64,000 bases of DNA. It comes from Haematococcus lacustris. Lineage: Eukaryota; Chlorophyta; Chlorophyceae; Chlamydomonadales; Haematococcaceae. Positions 10,194 through 19,876 of this stretch are shown here, piece by piece. A program made the position numbers and the translations under genes. The stretch lies in contig JASKMD010000029.1 in the NCBI GenBank assembly GCA_030144725.1, forward strand, positions 499,849 to 563,848, in the 5' to 3' direction. The stretch's first letter is position 1; every line of letters begins with the position of its first letter. Below the pieces are notes generated by a model. That model was not told the origin of the DNA, did no database searches, and worked only from the letters and a program-made list of their open reading frames with translations.

Positions 10194-10789
10194 TAGGTAA
10201 GGGGGGGAGGTGGGCTCATTGCCACATTGCCGCATCCGCTTTCCGATCCGACTGCTGCTTCCGACGAGCATGCTCATGTAGAGCAGCCTATGCGGCGCGG
10301 GCGGTCGAAGCGATGACTGCATGCCTCGCTGTGGCTCAAATTTGAAATAGTAACTTTGAAGCTTTGCTGTGCACGGCCTACTGACTGCATAACTATTCTG
10401 CATGGGTCAAGGGTAGCTGGCCGGCTTGGCTACATTGTGAGCCAACTAACATAGTTTTTGACGCAGTGAGTGCAGAGTTAAAGCCGTCCTACTACCAGGG
10501 GTCGGTTTCCTGTCATTTTTTGTTAGTTGGGGTCGCCTGAATGACACATGACTTGACGTCATGCACCTCCCACACCCATGTGCAGGTTCTATGACCGGGA
10601 CGTGTCAGCCGCGCTGAACATCCACCGCTGTGCAGTCGGCCCAGGGCCTCGTCCCACTGAGCTGTGCTACTGGCCTAACCGCCCAGCCATGCCAAAGCCA
10701 GGCCAGCCAGGCCAGGATTGGGTGGAGATACCCGACAAGCCCCTATTGCGCAAGTGGCAGCGCCAGTTGCAGCAATAGCCAGCTACAGC

Positions 10790-10996
10790 TCAAGACAATC
10801 CCAACATAAAAACCAATGAACCCCTCACAAAGGGGATGTGTGTGGCGCAGGCACTGGCACTGGCACAGGCACACACACCAGAAGGCTGAGCTGAAGTGGG
10901 CATTAGGCACACTGTCAGTAGCCTTTACAATGATGAGCTCGCAGTCCGGTTCGATTCCAACTCATGCTTTGTTTTGGTGTAGCATGAGGGCTGTGG
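10790..10996 (+). repeat. Repeat gamma, copy 1, directly 3' of Fanzor A
   Basis: About 205 bp starting TCAAGACAATCCCAAC, 12 bases after the Fanzor A stop, and closely matched at 29979-30185 next to Fanzor E. It contains a small hairpin (CCCCT...AGGGG) and GGCACT tandem units. It could be the 3' flank (guide-RNA region) of this Fanzor subfamily, or simply an associated mobile repeat; the orientation relative to Fanzor E is reversed, which argues for caution. Confidence 0.7.
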
Positions 10997-11021
10997 GGTT
11001 CAGGAGTAGGGCGATTCCCCC

Positions 11022-11090
11022 CTTGCTAATATTAGTAATAGCAAATAATAGCAAGCCAACCATATTAGCAAATATTAGCAAGCGATTCTT
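11022..11090. repeat. AT-rich TAATATTAGC repeats
   Basis: Several TAATATTAGC/ATTAGCAA units. Similar units recur at about 11560-11615 and, with the neighbouring word TTAGCTCCGAGCCAA, at about 14515-14562 in opposite orientation. Confidence 0.6.
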
Positions 11091-11201
11091 GTAGCGCCTT
11101 CGTTCGCTTCCTAGCGCGTTGGCTGCGGCTGGCGGCGCTGAGACTCCTGCGCACGTCGATGATGATGCGCCGTCGGAGGCCGCCTCCTGGACTCATCGGG
11201 C

Positions 11202-11342
11202 CCCAACATGGGTCATGCAAGTCTCTCAATACTCTCTCAATACTGCATCGTTTTCGATAGCGTTTATCACATTGGTAGCAGCACATCAATGCGCGCTATG
11301 TAAACATCAGCGCAAGTCATTGCAATCTTTGCTCGCGGGGTG
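11202..11342 (+). repeat. Dispersed repeat alpha, copy 3 (diverged)
   Basis: Shares CCCCAACATGGG, the CTCTCAATACTGCA core and CGATAGCGTTTATCACATTGG with copies at 8708 and 9592, and then diverges. Confidence 0.65.
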
Positions 11343-11862
11343 CCCCATATGGCCACCCCTTTTGCGTTGTTATCATGTAGTTTTCATATAATTACTGCCA
11401 ATTCTCAGCACCTTACGTGCCCCTTTGCAGCTGGTAAGGTTGCGGTAACAAGTTTCTTCTGTTACACGGAGGGCTATCTCTTGACAGACACGAAAACTCT
11501 GCATTTGGTGGGGATAGAACAATGTACCTCTCGATTCCCGGCCGCCCGGCCGCCGCTTGAGCTAATATTAGCAAGTAAGCCGCCACTAATATTAGCAAGT
11601 TGGCTCGGAGCTAATACGCCGAGACACGCCCTATTCAGGAGTTGCTTCCCATGCCATCCCATTCAGTAATCGAATCCGTGCAAGGCAGAAATGTGAGATT
11701 TTGAATTGGCTCGACGTCCCAGGTGTGCACCGCGGAGCAGGGTGTAGCACAACCAGTTCCAGCCCCACCGCCCATTCCAAGCAACGTGTATAAATCAGTG
11801 CGTAAACTCCCGCGGCCTACCTCTCTGCTTGTTCCCTCTCTTTCTAAAGCTAAGCAACAGCA

Positions 11863-12472
11863 ATGGCGCACAATAACATTCAGGTACATCCACTTCTATC
11901 GCACGTTTAAGTCCCTTGTTTGACGCTGACTATATTGTCTTCGCTTGCCATTCTCTACAGTATTCCGAGAAGTACTACGACGATGGTGCGTTCCAAGCTA
12001 CTTAGCAGTTTTACACGGCTGTCGGGGATTATTTCATAGTTTCCAGCTCAGTCGCCCCTCTGCGCCGCAGTGTATGAGTACCGCCATGTTGTCCTGCCCA
12101 GTGAGATAGCACAGCTACTTCCCAAGGGCCGATTGTTATCAGAGGTGAGTTAACCCAGATGATCAGCTCAGCATCGTCTAGCTCTCACTGAAGCTTGCTT
12201 ATACAGGCGGAGTGGCGAGGCATTGGCGTCCAGCAGTCGCGGGGATGGGTTCACTACGCTGTACATAGACCAGAGCAACACATCATGTTGTTCAGGTGCG
12301 CCCTCAGTGCTGCTCTAGTGCAGTGTTCAGTGCTCTTCTCTGCCATCTCTCTCACTTTGATACCCCATTCTGGATGTCTTATTAATTCTACAGGCGCCCA
12401 AAGAACTATGGACAGCCCCAGCCTGGAGCGCCAGGCATGATACAGCAAGGAAATGAGGTTCAGGCCCAATGA
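11863..12472 (+). CDS. CKS1: Cyclin-dependent kinase regulatory subunit CKS1
   Basis: Five exons (11863-11883, 11961-11985, 12071-12144, 12207-12295, 12394-12472) join in phase to 95 residues. The product reads [44 protein letters not shown] and [10 protein letters not shown], the diagnostic CKS core: beta-sheet, the phosphate-binding pocket and the hinge near HXPEPH (here HRPEQH). CKS proteins bind cyclin-dependent kinases and dock phosphorylated substrates, promoting multisite phosphorylation at cell-cycle transitions. Length is normal for the family, with a short Gln/Gly-rich tail. It stands alone between Fanzor fragments and seems intact. The start is the first ATG, before a 7-codon first exon. 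Confidence 0.95.
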
Positions 12473-12765
12473 CAGCGGCCATCCTTGAAGATGCACAGAC
12501 AAGAGCTTTGCTCGAGTCTGCAATGTGATGCAGGATGCATGCATGCAAGGTGATAAAGCAGTTTCTCAGCAGTACATGCAGTCCGACGCAGTCCCACAGT
12601 GGCACCGCTAGTTGGCGATGACTAGTAATTACCGTGAGGAGCTGCATGTGGTGCACACTTACATAACATTCTATGTCATAATTAAACATTGTCAGCCAGT
12701 GCAGCACAGGTTTATGAGCCTGCAATTGGAATGTTCTCAGTGGTCAAGCAGCGTAATGGCTGACA

Positions 12766-12772
12766 GTGTAAC
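12766..12772 (+). terminator. TGTAA poly(A) signal of CKS1
   Basis: AGTGTAACAC lies about 300 bases after the CKS1 stop. TGTAA is the usual polyadenylation signal in chlamydomonadalean algae. Confidence 0.55.
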
Positions 12773-13177
12773 ACAATCTCAATAACGTTGTCTCAATGTT
12801 GTGCGTACATGGCACAGCTGGCACCCACTAGCACCTACTTACTGTGTTTGGATGGCTTGACCCAGGTGGCCCCCACCCCCCCACCCCAAAATCATTTGTC
12901 CTAATGCAGCTACTATTCACGATACAGCTTCATTGTAAGTTGGTTTGTTTAAGTTTGTGGTATGCACTCACGTTGCTTAGAATGAAGCTAGTAAATGAGA
13001 AGTATGTAGTCGTAGTGGACCTTGTCAGCCCTCTTGTCCCTCATCAGGGCCTCCATCTGAGACGGACCACTAGCGGGAATACTAGGGACCACTGGTGGGC
13101 AATAGTGGCCCGACTCAGATGGTGTTAATGGGCTGTCTAGAGTATACCCAATGCACATGGTGCATGAGTATCTACCA
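12773..13177. other. Intergenic, no gene recognised
   Basis: Contains a foldback at about 13050-13120 with arms CCATCTGAGACGG and CCGACTCAGATGG (12 of 13 pairs). Nothing else supported. Confidence 0.5.
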
Positions 13178-13278
13178 CCTACACTATTGCCTGACCGCGA
13201 GGGCTACTGTGTAGAGCTGGCATGAAAAACATGCGATGATTGTAAGCTGATGACAGCTCAACAAAGGGGGGGCACATA
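13178..13278 (-). ncRNA. Candidate Fanzor 3' guide-RNA scaffold (copy B)
   Basis: Non-coding flank directly after the Fanzor B stop. It is conserved with the flank of Fanzor F (32039-32138) although nothing beyond it is. On the minus strand it can form GAGCTG-TCAT-CAGCTT and GCATG-TTTTT-CATGC; in copy F the second becomes GCGTG-TTTGT-CATGC, keeping pairing by a G-U. TnpB and Fanzor guide RNAs are encoded at this position, so an omega/fRNA role is inferred. Transcription is not shown. Confidence 0.5.
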
Positions 13279-13862
13279 CTACTGTGCCACAGCAGGCTCT
13301 TGCTGCTGCTGCTGGGCCTTGGGTGGCCGGTCTTGCAGCCGCTTGTAGCCCAGGCCAGGGCACTCCTTGCCCTTGGCTGGCAGAGCTGTCTGCTCAGGCC
13401 ACCAGCACCTCCCCAATGCGCTGCATGTTCAATGCTGCATTGGAGTCCCTGTCTACCCACCTGCCTGGCTGTGGTGCTGGCTTTGCCTTGGCAGCCTTGC
13501 CCTTGCTCAGCTCAGCTGCCTGCTCAGCCTTGGTGGGCTGGGTGGGCTCAGCTGCCTGCTCAGCCTCGGTGCGCTTGCTGCTCTTGGCTGGAGGGAGAGT
13601 GCTGGGCCCAGGCTCTGAGGCTGCTGGCTGTGTGGCTTCCTGGCTGCTGCTTGGGGCCTGTGGGGGCTTGCGGGGGGCAACTACCGGGCACCACATCAGG
13701 CCCCGCACTGGCTGGTCACGCTGCTGGCTCCAGTCTATGCGCAGTAATCCAGTCTGCACTCCTGGTGGGCTGCTCATGATCCAGCTCCTCCTCACAGGGC
13801 TGCTGGCCATTCACTGCTGAGCTGACCCGGCTGCTGCGGTGCTCATCCACAAGCACCACCTA
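13279..13862 (-). pseudogene. Fanzor B, C-terminal part
   Basis: The minus strand reads VVLVDEHRSSRVSSAVNGQQPCEEEL, shifts frame, then QPVRGLMWCPVV, a Pro/Gln/Ser-rich linker, GRWVDRDSNAALNMQRIGE (RuvC-III), another frameshift at a small deletion, and the tail LPAKGKECPGLGYK ending at TAG 13279-13281. Comparison with Fanzor F shows the deletion removed the RWRPLELCYWP segment. EFRTS is EHRSS here. At least two frame disruptions make it a pseudogene. Its 3' flank is conserved (see 13178-13278). Confidence 0.8.
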
Positions 13863-14455
13863 ATGATAGGACCTTGTGTGGCTTGCTTTCCAGTCCATTC
13901 AGAGTCGTGCAGTAGCACGGCTTTCGCAATACTCGCTGTTCAACGTTTGCTGTGCAATGCTTGTTTGAGTGCTTGGGGTTGCTCGTTGCGTTTGTTACCG
14001 TACTGATACGCCAACTGCTGATACAATTCGGTGACGAAAAACATCTCATGCTCAAGGATTTTTCACCAAATTCAACCAATTGGTGATACAATTTGGTGAC
14101 GAAGTGATTAGGTGAAATCACCAACAAGGCGTATCAGTACGGTGCTCATTATCAGATTTGTGCTTATCGTCACCAAATTGTACTCGCTGTCGCTCGCCAT
14201 AACAGCCGCAATCGCAGTCGCAGCCGTAGTTGGCACAGCAGGTCACGGGTGGTTGCCCCCAACCGCTCCAACCGTAGAGAACCAGAGAAAAATAGAATAC
14301 CAATAAAGTCGCGAATAGGGCCTTGTCCAACCATCTAATCTAACGTTAGATCTACGTAGATCCCTATTCGTTACTCATTATCAGATTTGTGCTCGTCACG
14401 TGGTGTGTTGCAGTGTAACATTGTTGTCAGCAACAGCTTCCCTCAAGACCGCTGT
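13863..14455 (+). repeat. Repeat delta, copy 1 (interrupted)
   Basis: Starts AATGATAGGACC and ends near CAGCAACAGCTTCCCTCAAGACCGCTGT. It matches 18041-18270 but is split by about 390 bp of inserted sequence, including a 147-bp MITE at 13997-14143. Palindromes ATCTAACGTTAGAT and GATCTACGTAGATC occur near 14336-14362. Confidence 0.75.
13997..14143. mobile_element. MITE with 16-bp perfect terminal inverted repeats
   Basis: Left end ACCGTACTGATACGCC (13997-14012), right end GGCGTATCAGTACGGT (14128-14143), exact complements. The 115-bp interior is AT-rich, non-coding, and contains further CACCAAATT/AATTTGGTG foldbacks. It interrupts repeat delta. Confidence 0.8.
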
Positions 14456-14641
14456 AAGATAGTAGCGAGACGCACGTAGCTTCTCTACACGCTAAAGCGT
14501 TGAGGTGGACGTGTCTTAGCTCCGAGCCAAGTTGCTAATTTAATATGTAATATTAGCTGAGGGGGAACCGCCCTAGTGGACAGCTCGGGGTCGCGAGAGT
14601 GGGTCGCGAGAGTCGCGAAGTGCCGTCTACTACAAAGCGCA

Positions 14642-14773
14642 ATGAAGGGCAAGAAGCGCAAGGGCGCGGATGAGCCCAAACAGCCCAAGCCCAAGGTGCC
14701 CAAGCCCAAGCCGGGAAAGATAGCTGGCGTCACAGGAGACTCATCACAGTCAATGTGGGCGAGTTTTGGCTAA
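14642..14773 (+). CDS. Small Lys/Pro-rich open frame, function unknown
   Basis: Forty-three codons beginning MKGKKRKGADEP with repeated PKPK units and ending SMWASFG. Strongly basic, possibly a nuclear-localisation-like N-terminal exon of a lost gene. Nothing identifies a family, and it may be chance coding. Confidence 0.3.
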   Translation: MKGKKRKGADEPKQPKPKVPKPKPGKIAGVTGDSSQSMWASFG

Positions 14774-14840
14774 ACTTTCCTAAAGATTACACTGCACTTT
14801 CCTAGAAATTACGAGCTGTAACCAGGCTCATCCAAACGCA

Positions 14841-15706
14841 CATGGACAAATCAAGACGTCATCCAACCATCATATGTCTGAACTTGTCTTCGTCTCTTGA
14901 GTACCACTTGTTGATCACAGGGACTGGATGCCCTAGTAGGATCGTCCCCAGAGCGCCCAGTTCTTTGCAGGCTTGCCACTTGCAAAGCACAATGTGCCTT
15001 CAGGCAGATCTGGCTACTGAAATGGCAGGCACAGTGTCTTGGCTCCTGCCAAAGTCCCTGTTGTAGACCGCTTCTTCACATCCTCCTCCACCTCCTCCTC
15101 ATCAGCCCAAGGAGCCAACACCATGTGTCTCCGATCCAATGCTGCCATGAAGTCATCCCAGCTTGTCACCTGCTCACGCAGAAGCAACCACCCACCCACC
15201 CACCCACCCACACATACATACAGCTCTGCCGTTATTGTGTACAGCGAGCGCTCAACCAACTGACCACACAGCCCCACAATTGCTGGTCACAACATCTTGG
15301 CCCTGTGGACAGTATAACAAGAACACCCAGCTTTATCTTTCCTCGGGGAGGGTGACGGTGAGGGCCTTCAAACTCACAGTTTCCAAGCATGCGTCCATGC
15401 GGACCTTGGCCAAGACCAGCATGTCAGCCTGGATCTGCTCCAGCAATACAGGAACGCGCGACGCAACGTCTGCCCACGCCACTGTCTCCTTGGCACGTGC
15501 AGGGCACCAGCAGCACCCCCCACATGCTCGCATGGCAATCCAACTTGCGGCAAACGACTGACCAGCCAGCCCCAGCCTCAGTGCTGACCCCCAGCCTCCA
15601 CGTGGCTGGCCTTCAATGCAGGGTCCCCGCCCCATCCCCCACGACACTTGGCCAGCTGCCCCTGCCCCCTCCTGCCGCTCCAGGCGCACCTGTGTCTCTG
15701 CGGGCC
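14841..15706 (-). pseudogene. Duplicated 3' end of prolyl-tRNA synthetase gene
   Basis: Closely matches 20940-21830, the last exons, introns and 3' region of the prolyl-tRNA synthetase gene. The last exon has a premature stop: functional PFEQPDLPEG has become PFQ followed by TAG. The other end joins Fanzor C within CTGGCCCGCAGAG near 15706. With no N-terminal part it cannot make an enzyme. Confidence 0.9.
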
Positions 15707-16864
15707 AGCTCCTTCTCACAGGGCTGCTGGCCATTCACTGCTGAACTGATCCGGATGGAGCGGTGCTCATCCACAAGCACCACCCTGCCCCGCCGCTGGT
15801 CTGTGCCCCTGGGCCTGCACACCACCTTGCAACAGGCTCGTAACACCGTGTCAGCACCCCAACCTCCCCCAGTGCCAATGCTAGCTGCACCAGAGAACAC
15901 CACCAGCTGCTTGGCACACCCATGGCGCTCCGTGGACTCCTCTGCCATGTCCTTCTCCAACTGCAGCCATGCACACAAGGCACGCAGGGTGGCTGACATG
16001 GTAGCACCAGGTTAGGTATGGCACAGTCAACTACTCTTTCATTTCATGCCTAACCCGCCACCTCTCAGTTCCTAACCCTCCCTCCCACACAGCCACCCTT
16101 ACATGCTTGAAGAACGGCTATAGCGCCCGGTCCTGGGCTGCGTACAGCCTCAGCCGCTGCCATGCCCACTTGGGGTCCAGGTACACCTCCCACACCGCGT
16201 CACAGGTGGCCAGGGTGACGCTGATGTGCTTCAGGTTGGCCACCAGGGAGGTGCCGGCTGAGCTTGCTGCTGCCAGGTGCTGGAGGTGGGGCTTGATCGG
16301 AGCCAGCCTCCGCTTGGTGTCACGGTGGGAGTTGTTCAAGCCACTGGCATGCCGCGCCTGGCCCTATGCCAGCTTCCACCGGGCCAGCTGGTCAGCTACC
16401 AGCTAGCTTGACTTCACGTCCCACACCCCAGAGGCTGCGCTGACTGCCTGGGTGACGCCAGGGTCGATGCCCCCCCCGATCTGAGTGGCTGGATCAAACA
16501 CAAACTCACACGTCTCAGCTAGGACCTTGCCGATGTGGGGGAGTCCTAATGCATGGGCCGCTGTTGCTGCTGCACTTGGGTGGCTGTTGCTGCTGGCCGC
16601 AGGGGGTGGGACTGGAGGAGGGGGGAGGGGGCGTGTGTAGTGCACACACACACCAACACCATCTGTCTCTAGCGTTCTCTCATGTTGAAACCCCTCGTTG
16701 GCAATATCATCACTGCTGCAGCCCAGCCTTCTGCAGGAGTCCCAGGCCCAGCCATGGGGTCTGCTGGCCGGATGTGACAGGAGCGTCAATACTGACCTGA
16801 GGTTACCTATCAATGCGTTGATGCTGCTGCCATGTTCAAGTGTGTCGCCGTATGTCATGAGCAT
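15706..16864 (-). pseudogene. Fanzor C, N-terminal and central parts with RuvC-I
   Basis: Reading down the minus strand: a Pro/Ala-rich stretch, EFVFDPATQ, GGGIDPGVTQAV (RuvC-I; catalytic D of DPG), then LVADQLARWKLA, HASGLNNSHRDTKRRLAPIK, WEVYLDPKWAWQRLRLYAAQDRAL, a donor at about 16106, an acceptor near 15967, VVFSGAASIGTGGGWG and VVLVDEHRSIRISSAVNGQQPCEKEL. The part after that is replaced by duplicated tRNA-synthetase sequence. Three in-frame TAG codons interrupt it (after VKSS, WKLA and DRAL). This is the only fragment here that keeps RuvC-I. Confidence 0.78.
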
Positions 16865-17344
16865 GTGAGCTGTGTTGTCTGAGTGGATCCTGTCTGCAAA
16901 CTAGTACTCATTGTGTGGCTTCAGTGGTACAAATCACCGCAGTTGCATTGCTGGCAACTGGTAATGGCACTTGTGCTGGCGCTAACATTTCGCTGATGTC
17001 AGCACCGGTGACTTCGGGTACTGTTGCTGTTGGCCGACACAACGTACTAATGACCTCGTCATGCAAATTATTGTCGCTCATCGTTGTTGTCCGACAAAGC
17101 GGCGACGTCGTGGCCTGCCGCGAAGCTGCTATCCAATGTTGCAGCATCATGCTTGGTACAAGCTGGACACATGACCGGTTGGCTGGTATCCGTACCCGCG
17201 CAGCATCCGCGCCGTGCATCGAGAGGCGAAGCGAGGCGAAGCGTAATGCGCAGTGTGACCATTGCGCCGTCCTCTCAGCCCGCACTGTTCGTCGCACATA
17301 CACCTTGCGAACCAAACCCCTGCGGCCCACGCTTACCGCACAAG
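16865..17344. promoter_or_regulatory. Upstream region of small secreted-protein gene
   Basis: No gene recognised. It presumably contains the promoter of the gene starting at 17345; no clear TATA element was identified. Confidence 0.3.
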
Positions 17345-17822
17345 ATGGCCGCGTCTGGAAAGCCTGCACGTGCGTGTCTACTGATTGCCGCGGTACTTGT
17401 AATGGCTCTGGCCCTGAACCCCAAGCGCGTTGAAGGTGTGTGTAAGCGCGACTCTTGAGCAGTCGTAGGCACCCAGCGGGCAGTAGTCAGGTTCTTGGCA
17501 CGTAGACAGGGTCGTCCTACCAGCCTGCTGCGCAGGACGCGAGCTGCGCCAGATTGGCGCGCTGTTGGAACTTGATGACTTCGCGGAGGATGGCTACTTC
17601 CCCTCTGGCCCAGGGCCCGACCTAACGTCCGGCCTGGCAGGAACGGTGAGTACTTGCGCACTGAACAGTCATGCGTTTGGATGAGCCGTTGTCGCTCAGG
17701 CCGCGAACACCTGCACATCGCAGACGGCTGGCGGTTTGGCTGGCGGAACCGGCATTGGTCCTGGTAGCGGTGGCCCTGGCAATGCCGGTGTCGGCTCTGC
17801 GGGGGCCAATGTGGGCAAGTGA
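17345..17822 (+). CDS. Small Gly-rich protein with signal peptide, function unknown
   Basis: Three exons (17345-17435, 17506-17645, 17724-17822) join in phase to 109 residues. The N-terminus MAASGKPARACLLIAAVLVMALA is a basic start plus hydrophobic segment, so a signal peptide or membrane anchor is likely. The middle has PACCAGRELRQIGALLELDDFAEDGYFP and the C-terminal third is Gly/Ala-rich, without charged residues until the last lysine. I do not recognise a family. Splice sites are inferred from phase alone, so the model is provisional. Confidence 0.55.
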
Positions 17823-18040
17823 GCAGCAGCTGGCTGCAAGCATAAGTTGAGGCCTGTACTTACCTGGCATGCTGCCTGCTGCAGCCCAGCTGCGCAGTAT
17901 CAGTCGCAAAAGCAGCAGCACGTGTGAGGGCCCCATCATGGTTGTTGTACATGAGGTGTGACGTACACATCACGTTCCTTGAGATGGAATTCAGCTAGAT
18001 TTGCCTTGCTGTTGCCTGCCTGTTTCACCTTGTTCTTGGG
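17823..18040. other. Intergenic, nothing recognised
   Basis: Presumed 3' untranslated region of the small secreted-protein gene. No coding or repeat signal supported. Confidence 0.4.
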
Positions 18041-18270
18041 AATGATAGGACCGGTGTGGCTTGCTTTTCCAGTCGAGTCCAGTCTTCTCCAGTAGCACGG
18101 CTTTCGCAATACTTGATGTTCTACGTTTGCTGTGCAATGCTTGTTTTAGTGCTTGAGGTTGCTCGTTGCGTTCGTTACTCATTCTCAGCTTTGTGCTCAT
18201 TGTTGCGGCATGTGGTGGTGGTGCAGTGTAACATTGTTGTCAGCAACAGGTTCTCTCAAGACTGCTGTTA
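18041..18270 (+). repeat. Repeat delta, copy 2 (uninterrupted)
   Basis: Uninterrupted relative of 13863-14455, from AATGATAGGACCGG to CTCAAGACTGCTGTTAAA. It runs directly into the Fanzor D tail. Confidence 0.75.
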
Positions 18271-18318
18271 AATGACCGAACACCTTAGGCCCAAGCCCAG
18301 CAGCCTGTACCACAGTAG
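18271..18318 (+). pseudogene. Fanzor D, extreme C-terminal tail
   Basis: Reads DRTP, TAG, AQAQQPVPQ, stop (TAG 18316-18318), matching the DR(A)PKAQ...QQPV tails of copies B, F and G, with the lysine codon changed to TAG. Recognised only by comparison. Confidence 0.6.
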
Positions 18319-18372
18319 CATGTGTGCACTCGGCAATGCTTAAGCTGTTGCTTACATCAGAGCATACAGCGT
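18319..18372 (+). ncRNA. Candidate Fanzor 3' guide-RNA scaffold (copy D)
   Basis: CATGTGTGCACTCGGCAATG then TAAGC-TGTT-GCTTA, conserved with 50954-51002 after Fanzor G, where the stem is TAAGT-TGTT-GCTTA (G-U in place of G-C). Position and hairpin match the flanks of copies B and F in outline. Confidence 0.4.
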
Positions 18373-18482
18373 TCGGCATCCTATGAAATCAAAAGCGGGT
18401 CCCTTAGGCGTTCTTGGCGCCATACGGTCTTGTACACAACCACATATCCTGAGATCCATGAGAATGATTAGGGAGCGTCTCA

Positions 18483-18570
18483 TGTACGTACATGTACGTA
18501 CATGTAACTGTTACATTTGCGGGTTATACGGGTGTTACACGGGATGTTACACGGGATGTTACATGCTAAC
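18483..18570. repeat. CATGTACGTACATG palindromes and GGGATGTTACAC tandem units
   Basis: Nested palindromic GTACGTACATG units followed by two GGGATGTTACAC copies. Related ATGTAACATGTAAC words occur at about 19235 and 20868. Confidence 0.6.
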
Positions 18571-18707
18571 GATTACGGGGTTCCTGGCATCACGGGCGTA
18601 TAGCAGACTAAGCGTTCATCGCATGCCGCACGGTGCTACGCCAATCGCACACGTCCCGGCACCGGGACATGCATATTAAGGTTGTGCAAAAGCCAGAAGT
18701 TGTTGCG

Positions 18708-18780
18708 TGTAGAAGTCAGAAGTAGAAGAAGAAGTAGAAGTAGAAGTGGAATTAGAAGTAGAAGTAGAAGTCAGAAGTTG
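18708..18780 (+). repeat. AGAAGT-type short tandem repeat
   Basis: Purine-rich repeats of GAAGTAGAAGTA with small variations. Confidence 0.8.
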
Positions 18781-19500
18781 CTGCGTGACGAGAAAGAGTG
18801 CGCCTGACAGCCCGCTGAATGCCTGCAGGCATTGCTTCACCCCGGTCCTCTCGCGGCAGTGGGCCAAAACTTGGCTCGGGGCTGCGCTTTTTGGAGATGC
18901 TGGGTGCACCGTCAAGCTTGCATTTGAGCCAGCTGGCTCATGTTAGCGACGCCAAGCTCAGCCGCACTGGCGAAAGAGCCAGTCATTTGCGAACTTGCTG
19001 AAGTACAACATCTGCTGCCAATGTGACACTGTTGTAGACCTGCTGCTTGGGAACATTCGCAGCAGCCATCAGCAGCTGCTAGAACTTGCCGAGCTGCAGT
19101 CCGCGGCCCGCGACCCCAAAAATATTTCTAGGTGCGGGAGCAGTTGCGACCAGTGCGGCGGGGTGTACAAGCTCACTGTAATCGAGCCGAGCAGCTAAGA
19201 AGGCTATGTAACATGACCGGCACGTGTACGTATACGGGATGTAACATGTAACATAACGTAGTTGGGTGTTACTAGCGTTTAAAGACTCATTTACGGCTCA
19301 TTTAGGAGGCCATAATAGGGGGGTGAGGGCTGTTTAAGGTACGCTTTTCGCTGTTTAAGGTGCACTTTTCGCTGTTTAAGAACCGTTTGAAAATTCAAAC
19401 ATGCGTGTTTAAGAGACATTGCACCTGAATCTGCGCTTATAGCTATTGCACTTGCATCTGGGCTTGCATGCTAAATCCTCGCCCTGTCAGTCCTAACAGC
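18781..19500. other. Unassigned region
   Basis: A short open frame with four cysteines lies at 18995-19198 but shows no family signature. Three GCTGTTTAAG-type units occur at 19331-19380. No supported gene. Confidence 0.4.
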
Positions 19501-19504
19501 CCAG

Positions 19505-19876
19505 AAAACAGCCCCACCACACACGCACTCGCACACGCACACACACACGCACACGCACTCACACACACACCCTTGCACACATGCGCCACACACGCACACA
19601 CTCACCAAGCACACACACACACACACGCACGCACACGCACGCACACACACGCACACACACGCACACACACACAAACACACACACACACGTACACATGCAC
19701 CATGCACACACACGCGCACACAAACGCAGCACACGCACACGCAGCACACGCACACACACACCAAGCACACACACACATGCACACACACACGCTCACACAC
19801 ACCAAGCTCACACACGCACGCACACGCACACACACGCACGCACACGCACACGCACGCACACTTTCACGCACACACC
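19505..19876 (+). repeat. CA/ACGC-rich microsatellite
   Basis: Nearly pure alternating CA with ACGC interruptions over about 370 bp. All open frames here are low-complexity His/Thr artefacts. Confidence 0.95.

Larger units (their letters stand above)
8191..10778 (+). pseudogene. Fanzor A (TnpB-like RNA-guided nuclease), C-terminal half, three exons
   Basis: Exons about 8191-8440, 8560-8643 and 10586-10778, all joined in phase with GT-AG borders. Exon 1 has YGAAGFNGTGTIGCRGVPV then VVLVDEFRTSRVSSA; exon 2 has the VRGLMC block; exon 3 has DRDVSAALNI, the RuvC-III signature of TnpB/Fanzor, followed by the tail ELCYWP and a stop at 10776-10778. In many Fanzors the RuvC-II glutamate has shifted, and the E of EFRTS is the natural candidate. 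The zinc-ribbon cysteines usual after RTS are absent. The N-terminal half with RuvC-I is missing; the gypsy junction lies just upstream. Intron 2 (1.94 kb) holds dispersed repeats. Family assignment is by motif only. Confidence 0.8.
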
